Assembly: GCF_034661295.1 (NCBI RefSeq)
Contig: NZ_CP141062.1
Coordinates: 2,604,001-2,668,000, forward strand
Reading direction: 5' to 3'
DNA length: 64,000 bases
Origin: Faecalibacter sp. LW9
GTDB lineage: Bacteria; Bacteroidota; Bacteroidia; Flavobacteriales; Weeksellaceae
Position 1 is the stretch's first letter; each line of letters opens with the position of its first letter. The position numbers and the translations under genes were made by a program. The notes beneath the pieces were generated by a model. That model had not been told where the DNA came from. It searched no databases and was given only the letters and a program-made list of their open reading frames with translations. Below are positions 27,514 to 37,316 of this stretch, piece after piece.

Positions 27514-28800
27514 ATGTTGTATCAAAGAAGTAGTGCATTATTCGCAGATGCACAAAATTATATACCTGGAGGAGTAAATTCTCCAGTGCGCGCATTTAAA
27601 TCAGTTGGAGGTACGCCAATTTTTATTTCAAAAGCTGAAGGAGCTTACATCCACGATGAAGATGGACGTTCTTATGTCGATTATATTAACTCTTGGGGAC
27701 CAATGATCTTAGGACATACGCATCCAGAAGTTTTAAACGCGACTGTCGAGCAAATGAAAAAAGGTTTTTCTTTTGGTACACCTACTGAATTAGAAACTGA
27801 AATTGCCAAATTAATTACTTCAGTTGTTCCTCATATTGACATGGTTCGTATGGTGAATTCAGGGACAGAAGCTTGTATGTCGGCAATTCGTTTAGCACGC
27901 GGATATACAGGTCGCGATAAAATCGTAAAATTTGAAGGATGTTACCACGGTCATTCCGATGCATTTTTAATCAAAGCAGGATCTGGAGCAGCGACTTTCG
28001 GAAACCCAAATTCTCCTGGTGTAACACAAGGAACAGCAAAAGATACGTTATTGGCAATTTATAACGATTTAGCATCTGTTGAAACGTTATTTGCACAAAA
28101 TGAAGGAGAAATTGCAGCCATTATTGTAGAACCTATTGCGGGGAATATGGGATGTATTGTTCCAAAACCAGCATTTATCCAAGGGTTACGTGAAATCTGT
28201 ACAAAAAACGGAGCTTTATTAATTTTTGATGAGGTAATGACAGGCTTCCGTCAAGCGATGGGAGGTGCACAAGAACGTTTAAACATTGCAGCTGATATTG
28301 TAACATTTGGAAAAGTGATCGGTGGTGGTTTCCCTGTAGGCGCTTTCGCGGCTCGTGCTGAAATCATGAATCATCTAGCACCACTTGGACCAGTGTACCA
28401 AGCCGGAACATTATCTGGGAATCCAATCGCAATGCGTGCCGGTTATACGACTTTAAACATCATTAACAATGATCGTGATTTATTCAATCGTATTGATGCA
28501 ACAACTGAAACGTTATCAAAAGAAATCCATACGATTTTAAACGAAAAAGGTATTGCAAATCACATCAATCAATTCGGTTCAATGATGTCGGTATTCTTCA
28601 CGGAAGCCAATGAAATCAATAATTTTGAAGACGTTGCAACCAAATGTAACCACGAAATATTCAACAAATTCTTCCACCATTTGTTAACGAATGAAGTGTA
28701 CATTGCACCATCGGGTTATGAAACATGGTTTATTTCAGATGCCATTAAAGATGCTGAAATCAATAAAACATTAGATGCTGTTCGATCATTCGAAATCTAA
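27514..28800 (+). CDS. hemL: glutamate-1-semialdehyde 2,1-aminomutase
   Basis: 428 residues, standard length. It converts glutamate-1-semialdehyde to 5-aminolevulinate, the precursor used by HemB. Class III PLP fold: [31 protein letters not shown], and the PLP lysine in [16 protein letters not shown]. It shows that this organism uses the C5 (glutamyl-tRNA) route to haem. Confidence 0.96.
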   Translation: MLYQRSSALFADAQNYIPGGVNSPVRAFKSVGGTPIFISKAEGAYIHDEDGRSYVDYINSWGPMILGHTHPEVLNATVEQMKKGFSFGTPTELETEIAKLITSVVPHIDMVRMVNSGTEACMSAIRLARGYTGRDKIVKFEGCYHGHSDAFLIKAGSGAATFGNPNSPGVTQGTAKDTLLAIYNDLASVETLFAQNEGEIAAIIVEPIAGNMGCIVPKPAFIQGLREICTKNGALLIFDEVMTGFRQAMGGAQERLNIAADIVTFGKVIGGGFPVGAFAARAEIMNHLAPLGPVYQAGTLSGNPIAMRAGYTTLNIINNDRDLFNRIDATTETLSKEIHTILNEKGIANHINQFGSMMSVFFTEANEINNFEDVATKCNHEIFNKFFHHLLTNEVYIAPSGYETWFISDAIKDAEINKTLDAVRSFEI

Positions 28801-28821
28801 CAGATCAACAATCAATATACG

Positions 28822-28856
28822 AAGAGGATGAGTCATAACACTCATCCTCTTTTTTA
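28822..28856 (+). terminator. intrinsic terminator of hemL
   Basis: AAGAGGATGAG-TCATAACA-CTCATCCTCTT followed by T5. Confidence 0.9.
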
Positions 28857-28911
28857 TCCCTTCAATAATGGAATAGTCTTTGTTAATAAATTGTTAACCA
28901 AATTATTAACT

Positions 28912-29490
28912 ATGAAAAACATTCTTTTTTTATTAGCACTTTCACTAGGAACGACTGGTGTATTTGCACAAGATTTAACAACTCCTCAAACTTCAGCTTC
29001 AGTGGGCACGCGTCCAATTCAACAAGGCAATTGGTTAGTAGGAGGTTCTATTGGATCCATTGGATATTCTTTTGAAGGAGAAAATTTTAACATCAATTTA
29101 AACCCACAGGCGGGATATTTTGTATCAGATGGTATTGCCATTGGTTTAGCCGCAGGGGTTGGATTACAAACAGTAAAAGATGGAGATAACATCTGGAGCT
29201 ACAAAGTAATGCCATTTGCGCGTTATTATTTTCCAGAAGGAGCAAGCTCTACGGGACGTTTCTTTGGACAATTGGAAGCAGGGATTACAGGTGCTGAAAG
29301 TGGTGGAGTTTCGGATACTTCATTCGGTTTTGGAATTAATGCAGGTTATGCCCATTTCATCTCGAACAGTGTTGCATTAGAAATTACCGGTGGATACAAT
29401 TATTCGAAATCCAATCATGCATCTGCACAAGCTCAAAATGGTTTAGGTGTAGCCGTTGGATTCCAAATCTATTTACCAGGAAGACGATAA
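28912..29490 (+). CDS. outer membrane beta-barrel protein
   Basis: 192 residues from the ATG at 28912, with a signal peptide (MKNILFLLALSLGTTGVFAQ). Alternating strands with aromatic girdles and Gly-rich turns (NLNPQAGYFVSDGIAIGLAAG, FARYYFPEG, AHFISNSVALEITGGYNY) end in QIYLPGRR. This is the OmpA-like/OMP_b-brl small barrel seen in many Bacteroidetes. Specific role unknown. The longer frame that opens at 28828 overlaps the hemL terminator and is not used. Confidence 0.85.
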   Translation: MKNILFLLALSLGTTGVFAQDLTTPQTSASVGTRPIQQGNWLVGGSIGSIGYSFEGENFNINLNPQAGYFVSDGIAIGLAAGVGLQTVKDGDNIWSYKVMPFARYYFPEGASSTGRFFGQLEAGITGAESGGVSDTSFGFGINAGYAHFISNSVALEITGGYNYSKSNHASAQAQNGLGVAVGFQIYLPGRR

Positions 29491-29508
29491 ACGTAAAATA
29501 TCAATCAT

Positions 29509-29540
29509 TAAAAAAGAGTAACGTATGGTTACTCTTTTTT
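29509..29540. terminator. bidirectional intrinsic terminator
   Basis: AAAAAAGAGTAAC and GTTACTCTTTTTT pair around a 5-base loop between the convergent barrel and DUF4286 genes. Confidence 0.9.
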
Positions 29541-29545
29541 AATAT

Positions 29546-29860
29546 CTAGCTAAAATCGCCTAAATGTTCCATTTCACTTGCAAACGATAAAACTTTAGTT
29601 CCAAATTTTTGTAGGGATTTTTGTTGAAGTTCTGGTAAAAAATTATTTTTAAACTGTTCCAACGTTAAATCGTCATTGGTAAAAAATTGAATGGAATAGG
29701 TTTGCATTCCTGGTTCAACATGTGAAGTAATTTTTCCCATTCTTGCACCTAAAAAACAATTTGATTTTAAGTAATCACCAATGTGTTCCTCTTTTACAAA
29801 AGCTAACCATTCTTCATTTACACTATCCTCCACAACAAAAGTGGTATTGTATAATATCAT
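29546..29860 (-). CDS. DUF4286 family protein
   Basis: 104 residues from the ATG at 29860 (MILYNTTFVVEDSVNEEW). It matches the small Bacteroidetes DUF4286 family: VNEEWLAFVKEEHIGDYL, then TYSIQFFTNDDLTLEQF and the C-terminal FGTKVLSFASEMEHL. The fold looks like a ferredoxin-type alpha/beta (dimeric alpha-beta-barrel-like) protein. No function is known. A TATCTTTG -7 box on the minus strand (29882-29875) supports this start. Confidence 0.85.
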   Translation of the reverse strand: MILYNTTFVVEDSVNEEWLAFVKEEHIGDYLKSNCFLGARMGKITSHVEPGMQTYSIQFFTNDDLTLEQFKNNFLPELQQKSLQKFGTKVLSFASEMEHLGDFS

Positions 29861-29874
29861 ATTTGTACTTTTTG

Positions 29875-29882
29875 CAAAGATA
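29875..29882 (-). promoter_or_regulatory. -7 box of the DUF4286 gene
   Basis: TATCTTTG read on the minus strand, 14 bp before the ATG at 29860. Confidence 0.5.
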
Positions 29883-29972
29883 CTCTTCTTTTTCAAACGG
29901 AATATATCGGATTTTTCATGTTCGAATTAATATTTATTCTTAACTTTATCTCATTATTCATAAAAACCAAAA

Positions 29973-31355
29973 ATGAACAATACGCAACAATTTATTCAAG
30001 AAAATAAACAACGATTTCTTGATGAATTAATCGAATTATTAAAAATCCCTTCAATTAGTGCGGATACAGCTTATACACAAGATGTAAATAATGCCGCTGA
30101 ATTAATCGCAAAATATTTAACTGAAGCTGGTGCTGATCAAGTTGAAATTTGTGAAACTGAAGGTTTCCCTGTTGTTTACGGTGAGAAAATCGTTGATGCT
30201 TCAAAACCAACGGTATTAGTGTACGGACACTATGATGTACAACCTGCTGATCCTTTAGAATTATGGGAATCAGGACCTTTTGAACCTGTAATCAAAAAAA
30301 CAGAAATTCACCCTGATGGGGCTATTTTTGCACGTGGTGCTGCAGATGATAAAGGGCAAATGTTTATGCACATTAAAGCGTTTGAAGCTTTAAACAAAAC
30401 AAACGAATTACCTTGTAACGTTAAATTCATGATTGAAGGTGAAGAAGAAATTGGTTCTCCATCTTTAGTAGGTTTCGTTAAAAACAATAAAGAAAAATTA
30501 AAAAACGATATCATCTTAATTTCGGATACTTCAATGATTTCTAACGATCAACCATCGATTTCTGTTGGTTTACGTGGATTATCTTATGTAGAAGTTGAAG
30601 TGAAAGGTGCAAATCGCGACATGCACTCTGGAGTATACGGTGGAGCAGTACCGAATCCATTGAATGTTTTAGCAGGAATGATTGCTAAATTAATCGATGA
30701 GGAAGGGAAAATCACAGTTCCAGGTTTCTACGATAATGTGATCGAATTAACAGAAGAGGAAAGAGCTGAAATGGCTAAAATTCCTTTTAATGTAGAAGAT
30801 TATAAGAAATCGATCGGTATTGCTGATATTCAAGGAGAAAATGGATACTCTACGATTGAGAGAACTTCTATCCGTCCAACTTTAGATGTAAACGGAATGT
30901 GGGGTGGTTATATTGGTGAAGGAGCTAAAACTGTTATTCCATCAATGGCTTACGCTAAAATTTCGATGCGTTTAGTTCCAGGTCAAGATCCTGATGATAT
31001 TACCAATAAATTTGTTCAATACTTCCCAACGCTTGCTCCGAGTTCTGTAGAAGTAAATGTAAAACCTCATCACGGAGGGAAACCTTACATTTTACCAACG
31101 ACAAATAAAGGATATTTAGCTGCAAAGAAAGCATTAGCACAAACTTTTGAGAAAGAAGCTTTACCTGAACGTGCAGGTGGTTCTATTCCGATTGTGGCTT
31201 TATTCGAAGAAGAATTAGGTACAAAATCTGTATTAATGGGATTCGGGTTAAATTCCGATGTGATTCACTCACCAAATGAACATTATGGATTGTTCAATTT
31301 CTATAAAGGAATCGAAACCATTCCATATTTCTTTAAATATTATACAGAAGAGTAA
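29973..31355 (+). CDS. M20-family dipeptidase
   Basis: 460 residues. Zinc-ligand motifs of the M20 family are clear: VLVYGHYDVQPADP (His, with catalytic Asp), ARGAADDKGQ (bridging Asp), and MIEGEEEIGS (catalytic Glu pair); the last His lies in NSDVIHSPNEHYG. The lid domain runs from RDMHSGVYGGAVPNP. Homologues are cytosolic or secreted dipeptidases of the ArgE/DapE/CNDP group; no signal peptide is present here. Monocistronic. Confidence 0.92.
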   Translation: MNNTQQFIQENKQRFLDELIELLKIPSISADTAYTQDVNNAAELIAKYLTEAGADQVEICETEGFPVVYGEKIVDASKPTVLVYGHYDVQPADPLELWESGPFEPVIKKTEIHPDGAIFARGAADDKGQMFMHIKAFEALNKTNELPCNVKFMIEGEEEIGSPSLVGFVKNNKEKLKNDIILISDTSMISNDQPSISVGLRGLSYVEVEVKGANRDMHSGVYGGAVPNPLNVLAGMIAKLIDEEGKITVPGFYDNVIELTEEERAEMAKIPFNVEDYKKSIGIADIQGENGYSTIERTSIRPTLDVNGMWGGYIGEGAKTVIPSMAYAKISMRLVPGQDPDDITNKFVQYFPTLAPSSVEVNVKPHHGGKPYILPTTNKGYLAAKKALAQTFEKEALPERAGGSIPIVALFEEELGTKSVLMGFGLNSDVIHSPNEHYGLFNFYKGIETIPYFFKYYTEE

Positions 31356-31386
31356 GATTTAATATAATATTATTCCATCTTTATAA

Positions 31387-31415
31387 ATGCCTTAATTAAA
31401 ATTAAGGCATTTTTT
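31387..31415 (+). terminator. intrinsic terminator of the dipeptidase gene
   Basis: ATGCCTTAAT-TAAA-ATTAAGGCAT followed by T5. Confidence 0.88.
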
Positions 31416-31425
31416 AAACCTCCTT

Positions 31426-32580
31426 ATGACGAATAAACATTTTACTATAGTTGGTGCAGGTATCGCTGGATTATGTTTAGCGAAAGCTTTTGAAATGAAA
31501 GGTATTTCGTACACCCTTTTTGAACGTGATGAACAAGTCCGTGGGATTGGTGCAGGTTTTGGATTAGCTTCAAATGCCATGAAAGCATTTGAAATTTTAG
31601 GCTATGCGAATGAAATTGTTCCATTGGGACATATGTTGGATGATTTTGAAATTCAAGATTGGAAAGAGAAAACCATCTTAAAAGCAGATACCAACCGTTT
31701 ACGTAAAAATTATAATACCGATAATTTTGCCATTCATCGTGCCGATTTACACCGCTATTTATATCAATCGATTCAACCCGAAAACATTAAGACTGGACAT
31801 AAAATAATTGATGTTCAACAAAATTATGATAAGGTCGTTCTGCATTTTGATCAACAACCATCCATTGAAACGGATTATTTAATCGCATGTGATGGAATTA
31901 ATTCCGTTATTCGTCAAAAGTTATTGAAAAATTCATCGCCCCAATATGCAGGATACATTTGTTGGAGAGGTGTCATTAAAGATCCAAACTATTCATCTAA
32001 AAAATCCATTGAAACATGGGGGCCACAAGGACGATTTGGTTTAACGCCATTGGTTAATAATCAAATTTATTGGTACGCATGTAAAAATACACCGCTAAAC
32101 AGTGCGGTATATCAGTGGGATTTAAAGGACATTAAAAATAATTTTAATCTTTATTCAGGTTTAATCCGCTCCACCCTACAAAAAACTAAGCCCGAAGATT
32201 TAATTACTACTCCCATTATGGATTTGAAACCATTGGATAGTTATGTATTTAATCGCATTTTATTGATTGGAGATGCTGCACACGCGACGACACCCAATAT
32301 GGGACAGGGAGCTTGTATGGCGGTTGAAGATGTCTGTGTATTGATGGATGAATTGGAACGATACCCTACTAATATTGGAATCGCATTCGAAAATTTTAAC
32401 AAGAGAAGATTAAAACGTACCCAATATATTATTCATACCTCTCGTTTGGCAGGAAAAGTGGCACAATTTGAACATAAAATATTAACGTCAGCTCGTAATT
32501 TTGCTTTACGAACATTACCTACATCCATCGCTCAAAGTCCATTAGATGATTTATTGGAACAAGATTTTATGTCCATTTAA
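31426..32580 (+). CDS. FAD-dependent monooxygenase (PHBH/UbiH-type)
   Basis: 384 residues. The N-terminal FAD-binding motif is GAGIAGLCLAKAFEMKGISYTLFER. The central DYLIACDGINSVIRQ is the DG motif, and the C-terminal RILLIGDAAHATTPNMGQGACMAVEDV is the GD motif of class A flavoprotein monooxygenases. Such enzymes hydroxylate aromatic or antibiotic substrates using NAD(P)H. Substrate unknown. The gene stands alone, following a terminator. Confidence 0.87.
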   Translation: MTNKHFTIVGAGIAGLCLAKAFEMKGISYTLFERDEQVRGIGAGFGLASNAMKAFEILGYANEIVPLGHMLDDFEIQDWKEKTILKADTNRLRKNYNTDNFAIHRADLHRYLYQSIQPENIKTGHKIIDVQQNYDKVVLHFDQQPSIETDYLIACDGINSVIRQKLLKNSSPQYAGYICWRGVIKDPNYSSKKSIETWGPQGRFGLTPLVNNQIYWYACKNTPLNSAVYQWDLKDIKNNFNLYSGLIRSTLQKTKPEDLITTPIMDLKPLDSYVFNRILLIGDAAHATTPNMGQGACMAVEDVCVLMDELERYPTNIGIAFENFNKRRLKRTQYIIHTSRLAGKVAQFEHKILTSARNFALRTLPTSIAQSPLDDLLEQDFMSI

Positions 32581-32636
32581 AATTCAAACTTTAAAATTAG
32601 AGGATTTTGAATCAGAAGTGATTCGATCATTTCCAA

Positions 32637-33242
32637 TTATTCTGTACGATATTTGATTTCAAATGTTGTCGTAATTTGATTGGTCAATAAAATTGAACTT
32701 TTTAAAGTTATACTTAAACACGATGGACTTAAACCATTTATTATCTTTTCTTTAAGTCCCGAATGATCTCTTGAGTAAGTGACTTTAAAACTTTTATAAC
32801 TGGTTTTATTAATGAATGTTTTAGAAATATAGTTTCCGAAAAGGATAACCATATAACTGCAAATTAAAAATACAATGCCTATTAAATATTCTCCAAAACC
32901 AAATGAAATTCCGATCGCTGAAGCAATCCAAATAATTCCAGCAGTTGTTAATCCATTGACATTGACTCCATCTTTAAAGATAACACCAGCACCTAAAAAT
33001 CCTATCCCACTAACGACATAGGAAGCAATACGCGTCGCGTCTTCCGAATTACCTGCTCCCATTTTATAAGACAATATGGTAAATAACGTACTCCCTAAGC
33101 AAATAATCGTTATGGTCTTAAAACCTGCCGCTTTATCTTTTACCTCACGTTCTATACCTAAAAGTAGCCCAGCAACTAAAGAAAGAAGAATTTTTATAAA
33201 ATCTTCATTTTCCCAATTTCGAATCATAATATCCCATTCCAT
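32637..33242 (-). CDS. MgtC/SapB family membrane protein
   Basis: 201 residues. The family signature is in the first helices: SLVAGLLLGIEREVKDKAAGFKT, CLGSTLFTILSY and SYVVSGIGFLGAGVIFKDG. About four to five membrane helices are followed by a ~55-residue cytoplasmic tail. MgtC in pathogens controls F-ATPase and Mg2+ homeostasis; the role of chromosomal homologues like this one is unclear. The MFS gene is divergent. Confidence 0.88.
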   Translation of the reverse strand: MEWDIMIRNWENEDFIKILLSLVAGLLLGIEREVKDKAAGFKTITIICLGSTLFTILSYKMGAGNSEDATRIASYVVSGIGFLGAGVIFKDGVNVNGLTTAGIIWIASAIGISFGFGEYLIGIVFLICSYMVILFGNYISKTFINKTSYKSFKVTYSRDHSGLKEKIINGLSPSCLSITLKSSILLTNQITTTFEIKYRTE

Positions 33243-33385
33243 AGCGGTTTCTCATAAGTCATTCAAAATAAATACCATTTAGAAATTCTTAAGCCTTTTT
33301 CGTCTTAAATAAACAAAATCATGGCTATAATGATAAAAATACTCCCATTAAAATGTCCGAAATTTGCAAAAAAAATTACCTATTT

Positions 33386-34579
33386 ATGCAAAATACGTCA
33401 AGCAATAAACTTTGGAATCGTAATTTCTTCAACGTCTGCTTTAGTTCATTCTTTATTTTTACCAATTTTTATTTATTAGCCGCAACAATGCCGATTTATG
33501 TAAAAAGGGATTTAAGTGGTAGCGCGACGCATATTAGTTTAATCATTTCATTGTATATCTTAGGAACAGTGTTGTTACGACCATTTTCAGGTCGTTGTAC
33601 TGATCGTTTCGGTAAACGAAAAATGTCAATCGCTTTTTTACTTTTATTTATCGGATGTAACTTGGCTTATTTTGGTACTGATGCTATTGTACCTTTATTA
33701 ATTGTACGCTTTATTAATGGATTTGGATTTGCGGTTACTACCACTTCTACAGCGGCTTTAGCAATGGATTGGATTCCGAAATCGAGAAAAGGAGAAGGGA
33801 TTGGTTATTTTAGTCTTTTTATGAGTTTGGCAATGGTGATTGGTCCTGCATTGGGATTATTCCTTACAAATAATTTCGAGTATCAAGTGGTGTTAAGATT
33901 TGCTTTGGGATTTGCCATTTTAGCCTTAGTTTTTAGTTTCTTTACGACTGAAATTTCAACTCAACTGGAAAAAAGTCAACAGCGAACAGTTTATACAGGT
34001 TGGGATAAATATATTGAACGAAAATCATTACCATTTTCATTTGCTGGTTTTCTTCTTGCATTAGCCTATAGTTCTTTATTATCTTATGTTGCACTTTATA
34101 CGATTGAACTAGGGTATCCACAAGCATCCATGTTCTTTTTTATTGTTCTAGCTTTTCTAATTATCATACCTAGACCTTACGTCGGTAAATTATTTGATCG
34201 TAAAGGAGCAAATGCTTTGGTGTATCCAGGTACCATTATATTAGTCATTGGATTAATCGGACTTGCTTTATCATTTAACCTTTGGACCATATTAATTTCA
34301 GCAGGAATAATCGGATTAGGGTATGGAGCTATTTTTCCAGCATATCAAACATTAAGTGTTTCTGCAGCTAGTCCACAAAGAGCAGGTACGGCATCGGCAA
34401 CATTTTTTTTATTGTATGATATCGGGATTGGGATTGGATCTTTTGTCCTAGGAATTATTGCATCTATAATTGGATACTCCAATATGTATTTGACTGCTTC
34501 TGGGATAGCCATCATAAGTTTAATGACTTATATTATAATCAACAAGAAGATGTATCGTAAAAAAAATGAAGTCAAATAA
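33386..34579 (+). CDS. MFS transporter
   Basis: 397 residues from the ATG at 33386 (MQNTSSNKLWNRNFF); the frame can also start at 33353, but a GAAATTTG -7-like box lies within that extension. Twelve predicted helices. The loop 2-3 motif (GRCTDRFGKRKM) and the second-half equivalent (GKLFDRKGA) are conserved. The sequence resembles drug/sugar exporters of the major facilitator superfamily; substrate unknown. Confidence 0.82.
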   Translation: MQNTSSNKLWNRNFFNVCFSSFFIFTNFYLLAATMPIYVKRDLSGSATHISLIISLYILGTVLLRPFSGRCTDRFGKRKMSIAFLLLFIGCNLAYFGTDAIVPLLIVRFINGFGFAVTTTSTAALAMDWIPKSRKGEGIGYFSLFMSLAMVIGPALGLFLTNNFEYQVVLRFALGFAILALVFSFFTTEISTQLEKSQQRTVYTGWDKYIERKSLPFSFAGFLLALAYSSLLSYVALYTIELGYPQASMFFFIVLAFLIIIPRPYVGKLFDRKGANALVYPGTIILVIGLIGLALSFNLWTILISAGIIGLGYGAIFPAYQTLSVSAASPQRAGTASATFFLLYDIGIGIGSFVLGIIASIIGYSNMYLTASGIAIISLMTYIIINKKMYRKKNEVK

Positions 34580-34580
34580 A

Positions 34581-34620
34581 AATAACTTACATCATGCAAA
34601 TGATAAGCTAATGTAAGTTA
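34581..34620. repeat. long inverted repeat after the MFS gene
   Basis: ATAACTTACAT at 34581-34591 pairs perfectly with ATGTAAGTTAT at 34610-34620 around an 18-base loop, directly after the MFS stop codon. There is no T run, so it is not a standard terminator. It might stabilise the mRNA 3' end, or be a protein-binding site. Confidence 0.5.
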
Positions 34621-34813
34621 TAGATTGGTTAATTAATTCTTTCATGATAAAAGTATATCACAAATGTATAATTATTATGAGAAGTTTTTATTTATTAAAT
34701 GTTTAATTTCAATCAGTTAACACTTTTAACATTTATTCCGAATCATAATCCAAACTGAATGTTTTAATAGGAATTAAATTTCAATTATTTTTACTTCGAT
34801 TTACTTAATTACA

Positions 34814-35935
34814 ATGGAAAATTTAACCAATACAGATACTGTTTTTAAAACCTATTTTGATCAAACGCTAGAACGTTGTGGATTTAATGAAGAAATGCAA
34901 AAAGGAATCATTTTCTTTCTTGGAGCAAGTATCATAAGTTCGAATACAGATCAAGTAATTGTGCGATTTAAAGAAGGAGAAAGAATTAATGAAGAATTGC
35001 ATAGCATCATCCGATTGTATGCAAAACCGAACGAAGCATATGACCCTTTTAATGCCATCGAAACGACTCCAATCTCTTCAGCGATTTTGACATACAATCA
35101 TATTGTTTTACATCAATTTTTAGGTCAACAAAATAAGATTGCAGAATACGTTACAGATCATTTGGATAAAACCAGCATTATTACAGATGCTAATTTGATT
35201 GAAGATTGGGCTAAAGATTTTGAAAATAAAACCTATACTTTAGCGAATTGTCATGATTTAAATAAACGTTTTTTTGAATACATTGGGCAATATTTAAAGG
35301 CATTGCAATTGAATCATACACAATGTTATGTGGCGGGGATCAATTTTTATCAAAAATATCAACAGATTGATTTTGAAGGAACTAACTTTTTAAATCTTAC
35401 TATTCTTGATTCATTATCTCCTCTTTTCAAAACATTATTCACGTATCCTTATTTGTTCTCGTACCATCCACAAGAATTAAATGCGAACCATCTATTCAGT
35501 TCCATTTTACAATTCTTCTACCGTGAAGCCAATACGGATATTGCTAAATATGTGCATCAATACCATAATCACTTATTTTACAAACCTGGTACTCGAAACT
35601 TACGCAAAGAATGGAATTTTGAGAAGGAAAAGCGTGGGATTATTCTATCACAAATTATGCATAATGCCATGAATATTCGCAAGACTATTATTGGGAATTA
35701 TCGTACGCATTTTTTGCAATCGGATAATTATGCCATGAAAGAATTGAAAGATCAAACTGTGACAAGAGAAGATTTTAAAGCTTCTATTTCTCATTTAATT
35801 GAAACTTACTATCATTTTAAAATGGATGAAGTGATCGAGAACTATATTCATGCCGAATACTTGCAAGTATGTGCGATCTTATATTATGAAACAGCTGTAC
35901 ATGCGATGTTATTAAAAGAATTTAAAACAAAATAA
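34814..35935 (+). CDS. hypothetical protein (373 aa)
   Basis: Not recognised. A soluble protein without signal peptide or membrane helices, mostly alpha-helical and rich in Tyr, Phe and His (e.g. YVHQYHNHLFY, ETYYHFKMDEVIENYIHAEYLQ). It is preceded by 234 bp of A/T-rich non-coding sequence and ended by a terminator. The regular codon use and long open frame support it as a real gene. No motif suggests a function. Confidence 0.7.
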   Translation: MENLTNTDTVFKTYFDQTLERCGFNEEMQKGIIFFLGASIISSNTDQVIVRFKEGERINEELHSIIRLYAKPNEAYDPFNAIETTPISSAILTYNHIVLHQFLGQQNKIAEYVTDHLDKTSIITDANLIEDWAKDFENKTYTLANCHDLNKRFFEYIGQYLKALQLNHTQCYVAGINFYQKYQQIDFEGTNFLNLTILDSLSPLFKTLFTYPYLFSYHPQELNANHLFSSILQFFYREANTDIAKYVHQYHNHLFYKPGTRNLRKEWNFEKEKRGIILSQIMHNAMNIRKTIIGNYRTHFLQSDNYAMKELKDQTVTREDFKASISHLIETYYHFKMDEVIENYIHAEYLQVCAILYYETAVHAMLLKEFKTK

Positions 35936-35945
35936 AATCATGAAA

Positions 35946-35967
35946 CCTTATTTATAAGGCTTTTTTT
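35946..35967 (+). terminator. intrinsic terminator of the 373-aa gene
   Basis: CCTTAT-TT-ATAAGG followed by C and T7, ending immediately before the ATG of the next gene. Confidence 0.75.
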
Positions 35968-36516
35968 ATGATGAAGAAAATATACACCTACATTTATCAA
36001 ATCCTATTTATTCTTCCATTCATTTTGTTACTCATTATATCAGGTAATGATCAGATGGAAGTATTTCCAAAAATATTATTCATAAGCATCATTGGTGTAT
36101 TACTAATGGTAGGCATTACGCAACGTCAATTTTATGCCATTGCATGGGAAAAAGACGAATTTAAGACCATACCATTTGTGGTCATAGGTACGATTTGTAC
36201 GTATAGTCTACAATATTATTTTTCCATAAATCCTATTCTTTCGGCAGGAATCGTTGGATTTACATCCACTTTAATTCCACCTTTAAATAAATATGCCATC
36301 CCCATTTACTGCGGTGCATTTGTAGGAATGACCAATCCATCGCTTTCTTTACCGTTATGGTTGATGAGTTTGAATGGCTTAATGGCTGGAATTTTATTTT
36401 GTTTTGGAAAAAACTTTTATGGTGGTATTGGTGGTAAATTAGGAACAATTGCCTTTGCCGCTGTATTATTTGGAATTTTAATGTATAAAGCTTTTTTAAA
36501 TGGATATTTTAATTAA
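35968..36516 (+). CDS. integral membrane protein, first of a duplicated pair
   Basis: 182 residues with about six membrane helices. It carries CGAFVGMTNPSLSLP and, about 30 residues later, YGGIGGKLGTIAFAAVLFGI. The downstream protein has the same two motifs at the same distance, which points to a shared origin. Its last 17 bp overlap the next gene, so the products are probably made together and may form a heteromeric channel or carrier; that is inference. Not a family I can name. Confidence 0.7.
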   Translation: MMKKIYTYIYQILFILPFILLLIISGNDQMEVFPKILFISIIGVLLMVGITQRQFYAIAWEKDEFKTIPFVVIGTICTYSLQYYFSINPILSAGIVGFTSTLIPPLNKYAIPIYCGAFVGMTNPSLSLPLWLMSLNGLMAGILFCFGKNFYGGIGGKLGTIAFAAVLFGILMYKAFLNGYFN

Positions 36517-36889
36517 ACTGATCGTATGCTATGGAGTCTATCGATTGACGTTTTTTTTGCACCATCAAAAAAAATGGGGAGCCGTGAAAGCCTCTTCTAC
36601 ATTAGCACTCATTATTGGAGTAATTTATCAAATCTTGATTGAAAATGATGGAACTATTGATCAAAAGAAGCATTATTTTTTAATCGCTATGGGCGCTACC
36701 TTCATGGGAATGTTATCGAATATTCATCAACACCAACGAATCGATTTTATCATTTCTACGTTTATTTTTATTGCCCTTTATTCCAATACCTCACACTACT
36801 TTGATGGTTTAGGTGGTCTATTGGGAACGATTGCATGCATATCATTACTTTGCGTATTTGGCATTGAACGAATTCTTAAAAAGCTTTAA
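36500..36889 (+). CDS. integral membrane protein, second of a duplicated pair
   Basis: 129 residues with about four helices. MGATFMGMLSNIH and FDGLGGLLGTIACISLL mirror GAFVGM and GGIGGKLGTIAF in the preceding protein, 31 versus 30 residues apart. Overlap with the upstream gene is 17 bp. The shorter N-terminus suggests a half-size paralogue. Function unknown. Confidence 0.7.
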   Translation: MDILIKLIVCYGVYRLTFFLHHQKKWGAVKASSTLALIIGVIYQILIENDGTIDQKKHYFLIAMGATFMGMLSNIHQHQRIDFIISTFIFIALYSNTSHYFDGLGGLLGTIACISLLCVFGIERILKKL

Positions 36890-37316
36890 TTCAATTTTAT
36901 ATTTGAACCATTGATTATTACGAATCCATTACAAGTATGTCTCGTAAACAAAACATTCAGGCTTGAAAATATTAATTTCTTAAATGAATTTAAGAAGAAC
37001 ACCAAAAAATCCATTGGTCAGTAGAAAAGATATGATAGGTCTCAAAACAACCCATTTTAAAGTAAACCAAAAGTTTCAATCAGATTTAATTTCCAACTTT
37101 CAGACTGAAAGTTACTATACTATACGAAAAATCTTTCGAGAGAATGAAATCTTATTCAAATTTCAAGTGGTAGAATCTCTTGTTTGGGTTGATCAATGGA
37201 GAAATTCCTCGGTTAAATTTTAAGGGCTTTTACGATTCAAACCAATCAAAAAGGATTATATTAAATAAAAAAAGCACCTCTTTAAAAGAGGTGCTTTTAA
37301 TTTATAAATGAAGCAA
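36890..37316. other. 427-bp intergenic stretch
   Basis: Lies between the duplicated membrane pair (+) and the outer membrane efflux gene (-). A 79-codon frame (36984-37223, +) is present but has no recognisable product and a composition (Lys/Phe/Ser-rich, no promoter or paralogue) that does not convince me. The only clear element is the hairpin terminator at 37267-37300. Confidence 0.5.
37267..37300. terminator. bidirectional intrinsic terminator
   Basis: AAAGCACCTCTT and AAGAGGTGCTTT pair around a 3-base loop with A/T runs on both sides; it terminates the RND efflux operon on the minus strand. Confidence 0.88.

Noticed and set aside
36984-37223. 79-codon frame in the 427-bp gap
   Set aside because: No homology I can recognise, no promoter or partner; probably non-coding sequence open by chance in A/T-rich DNA.
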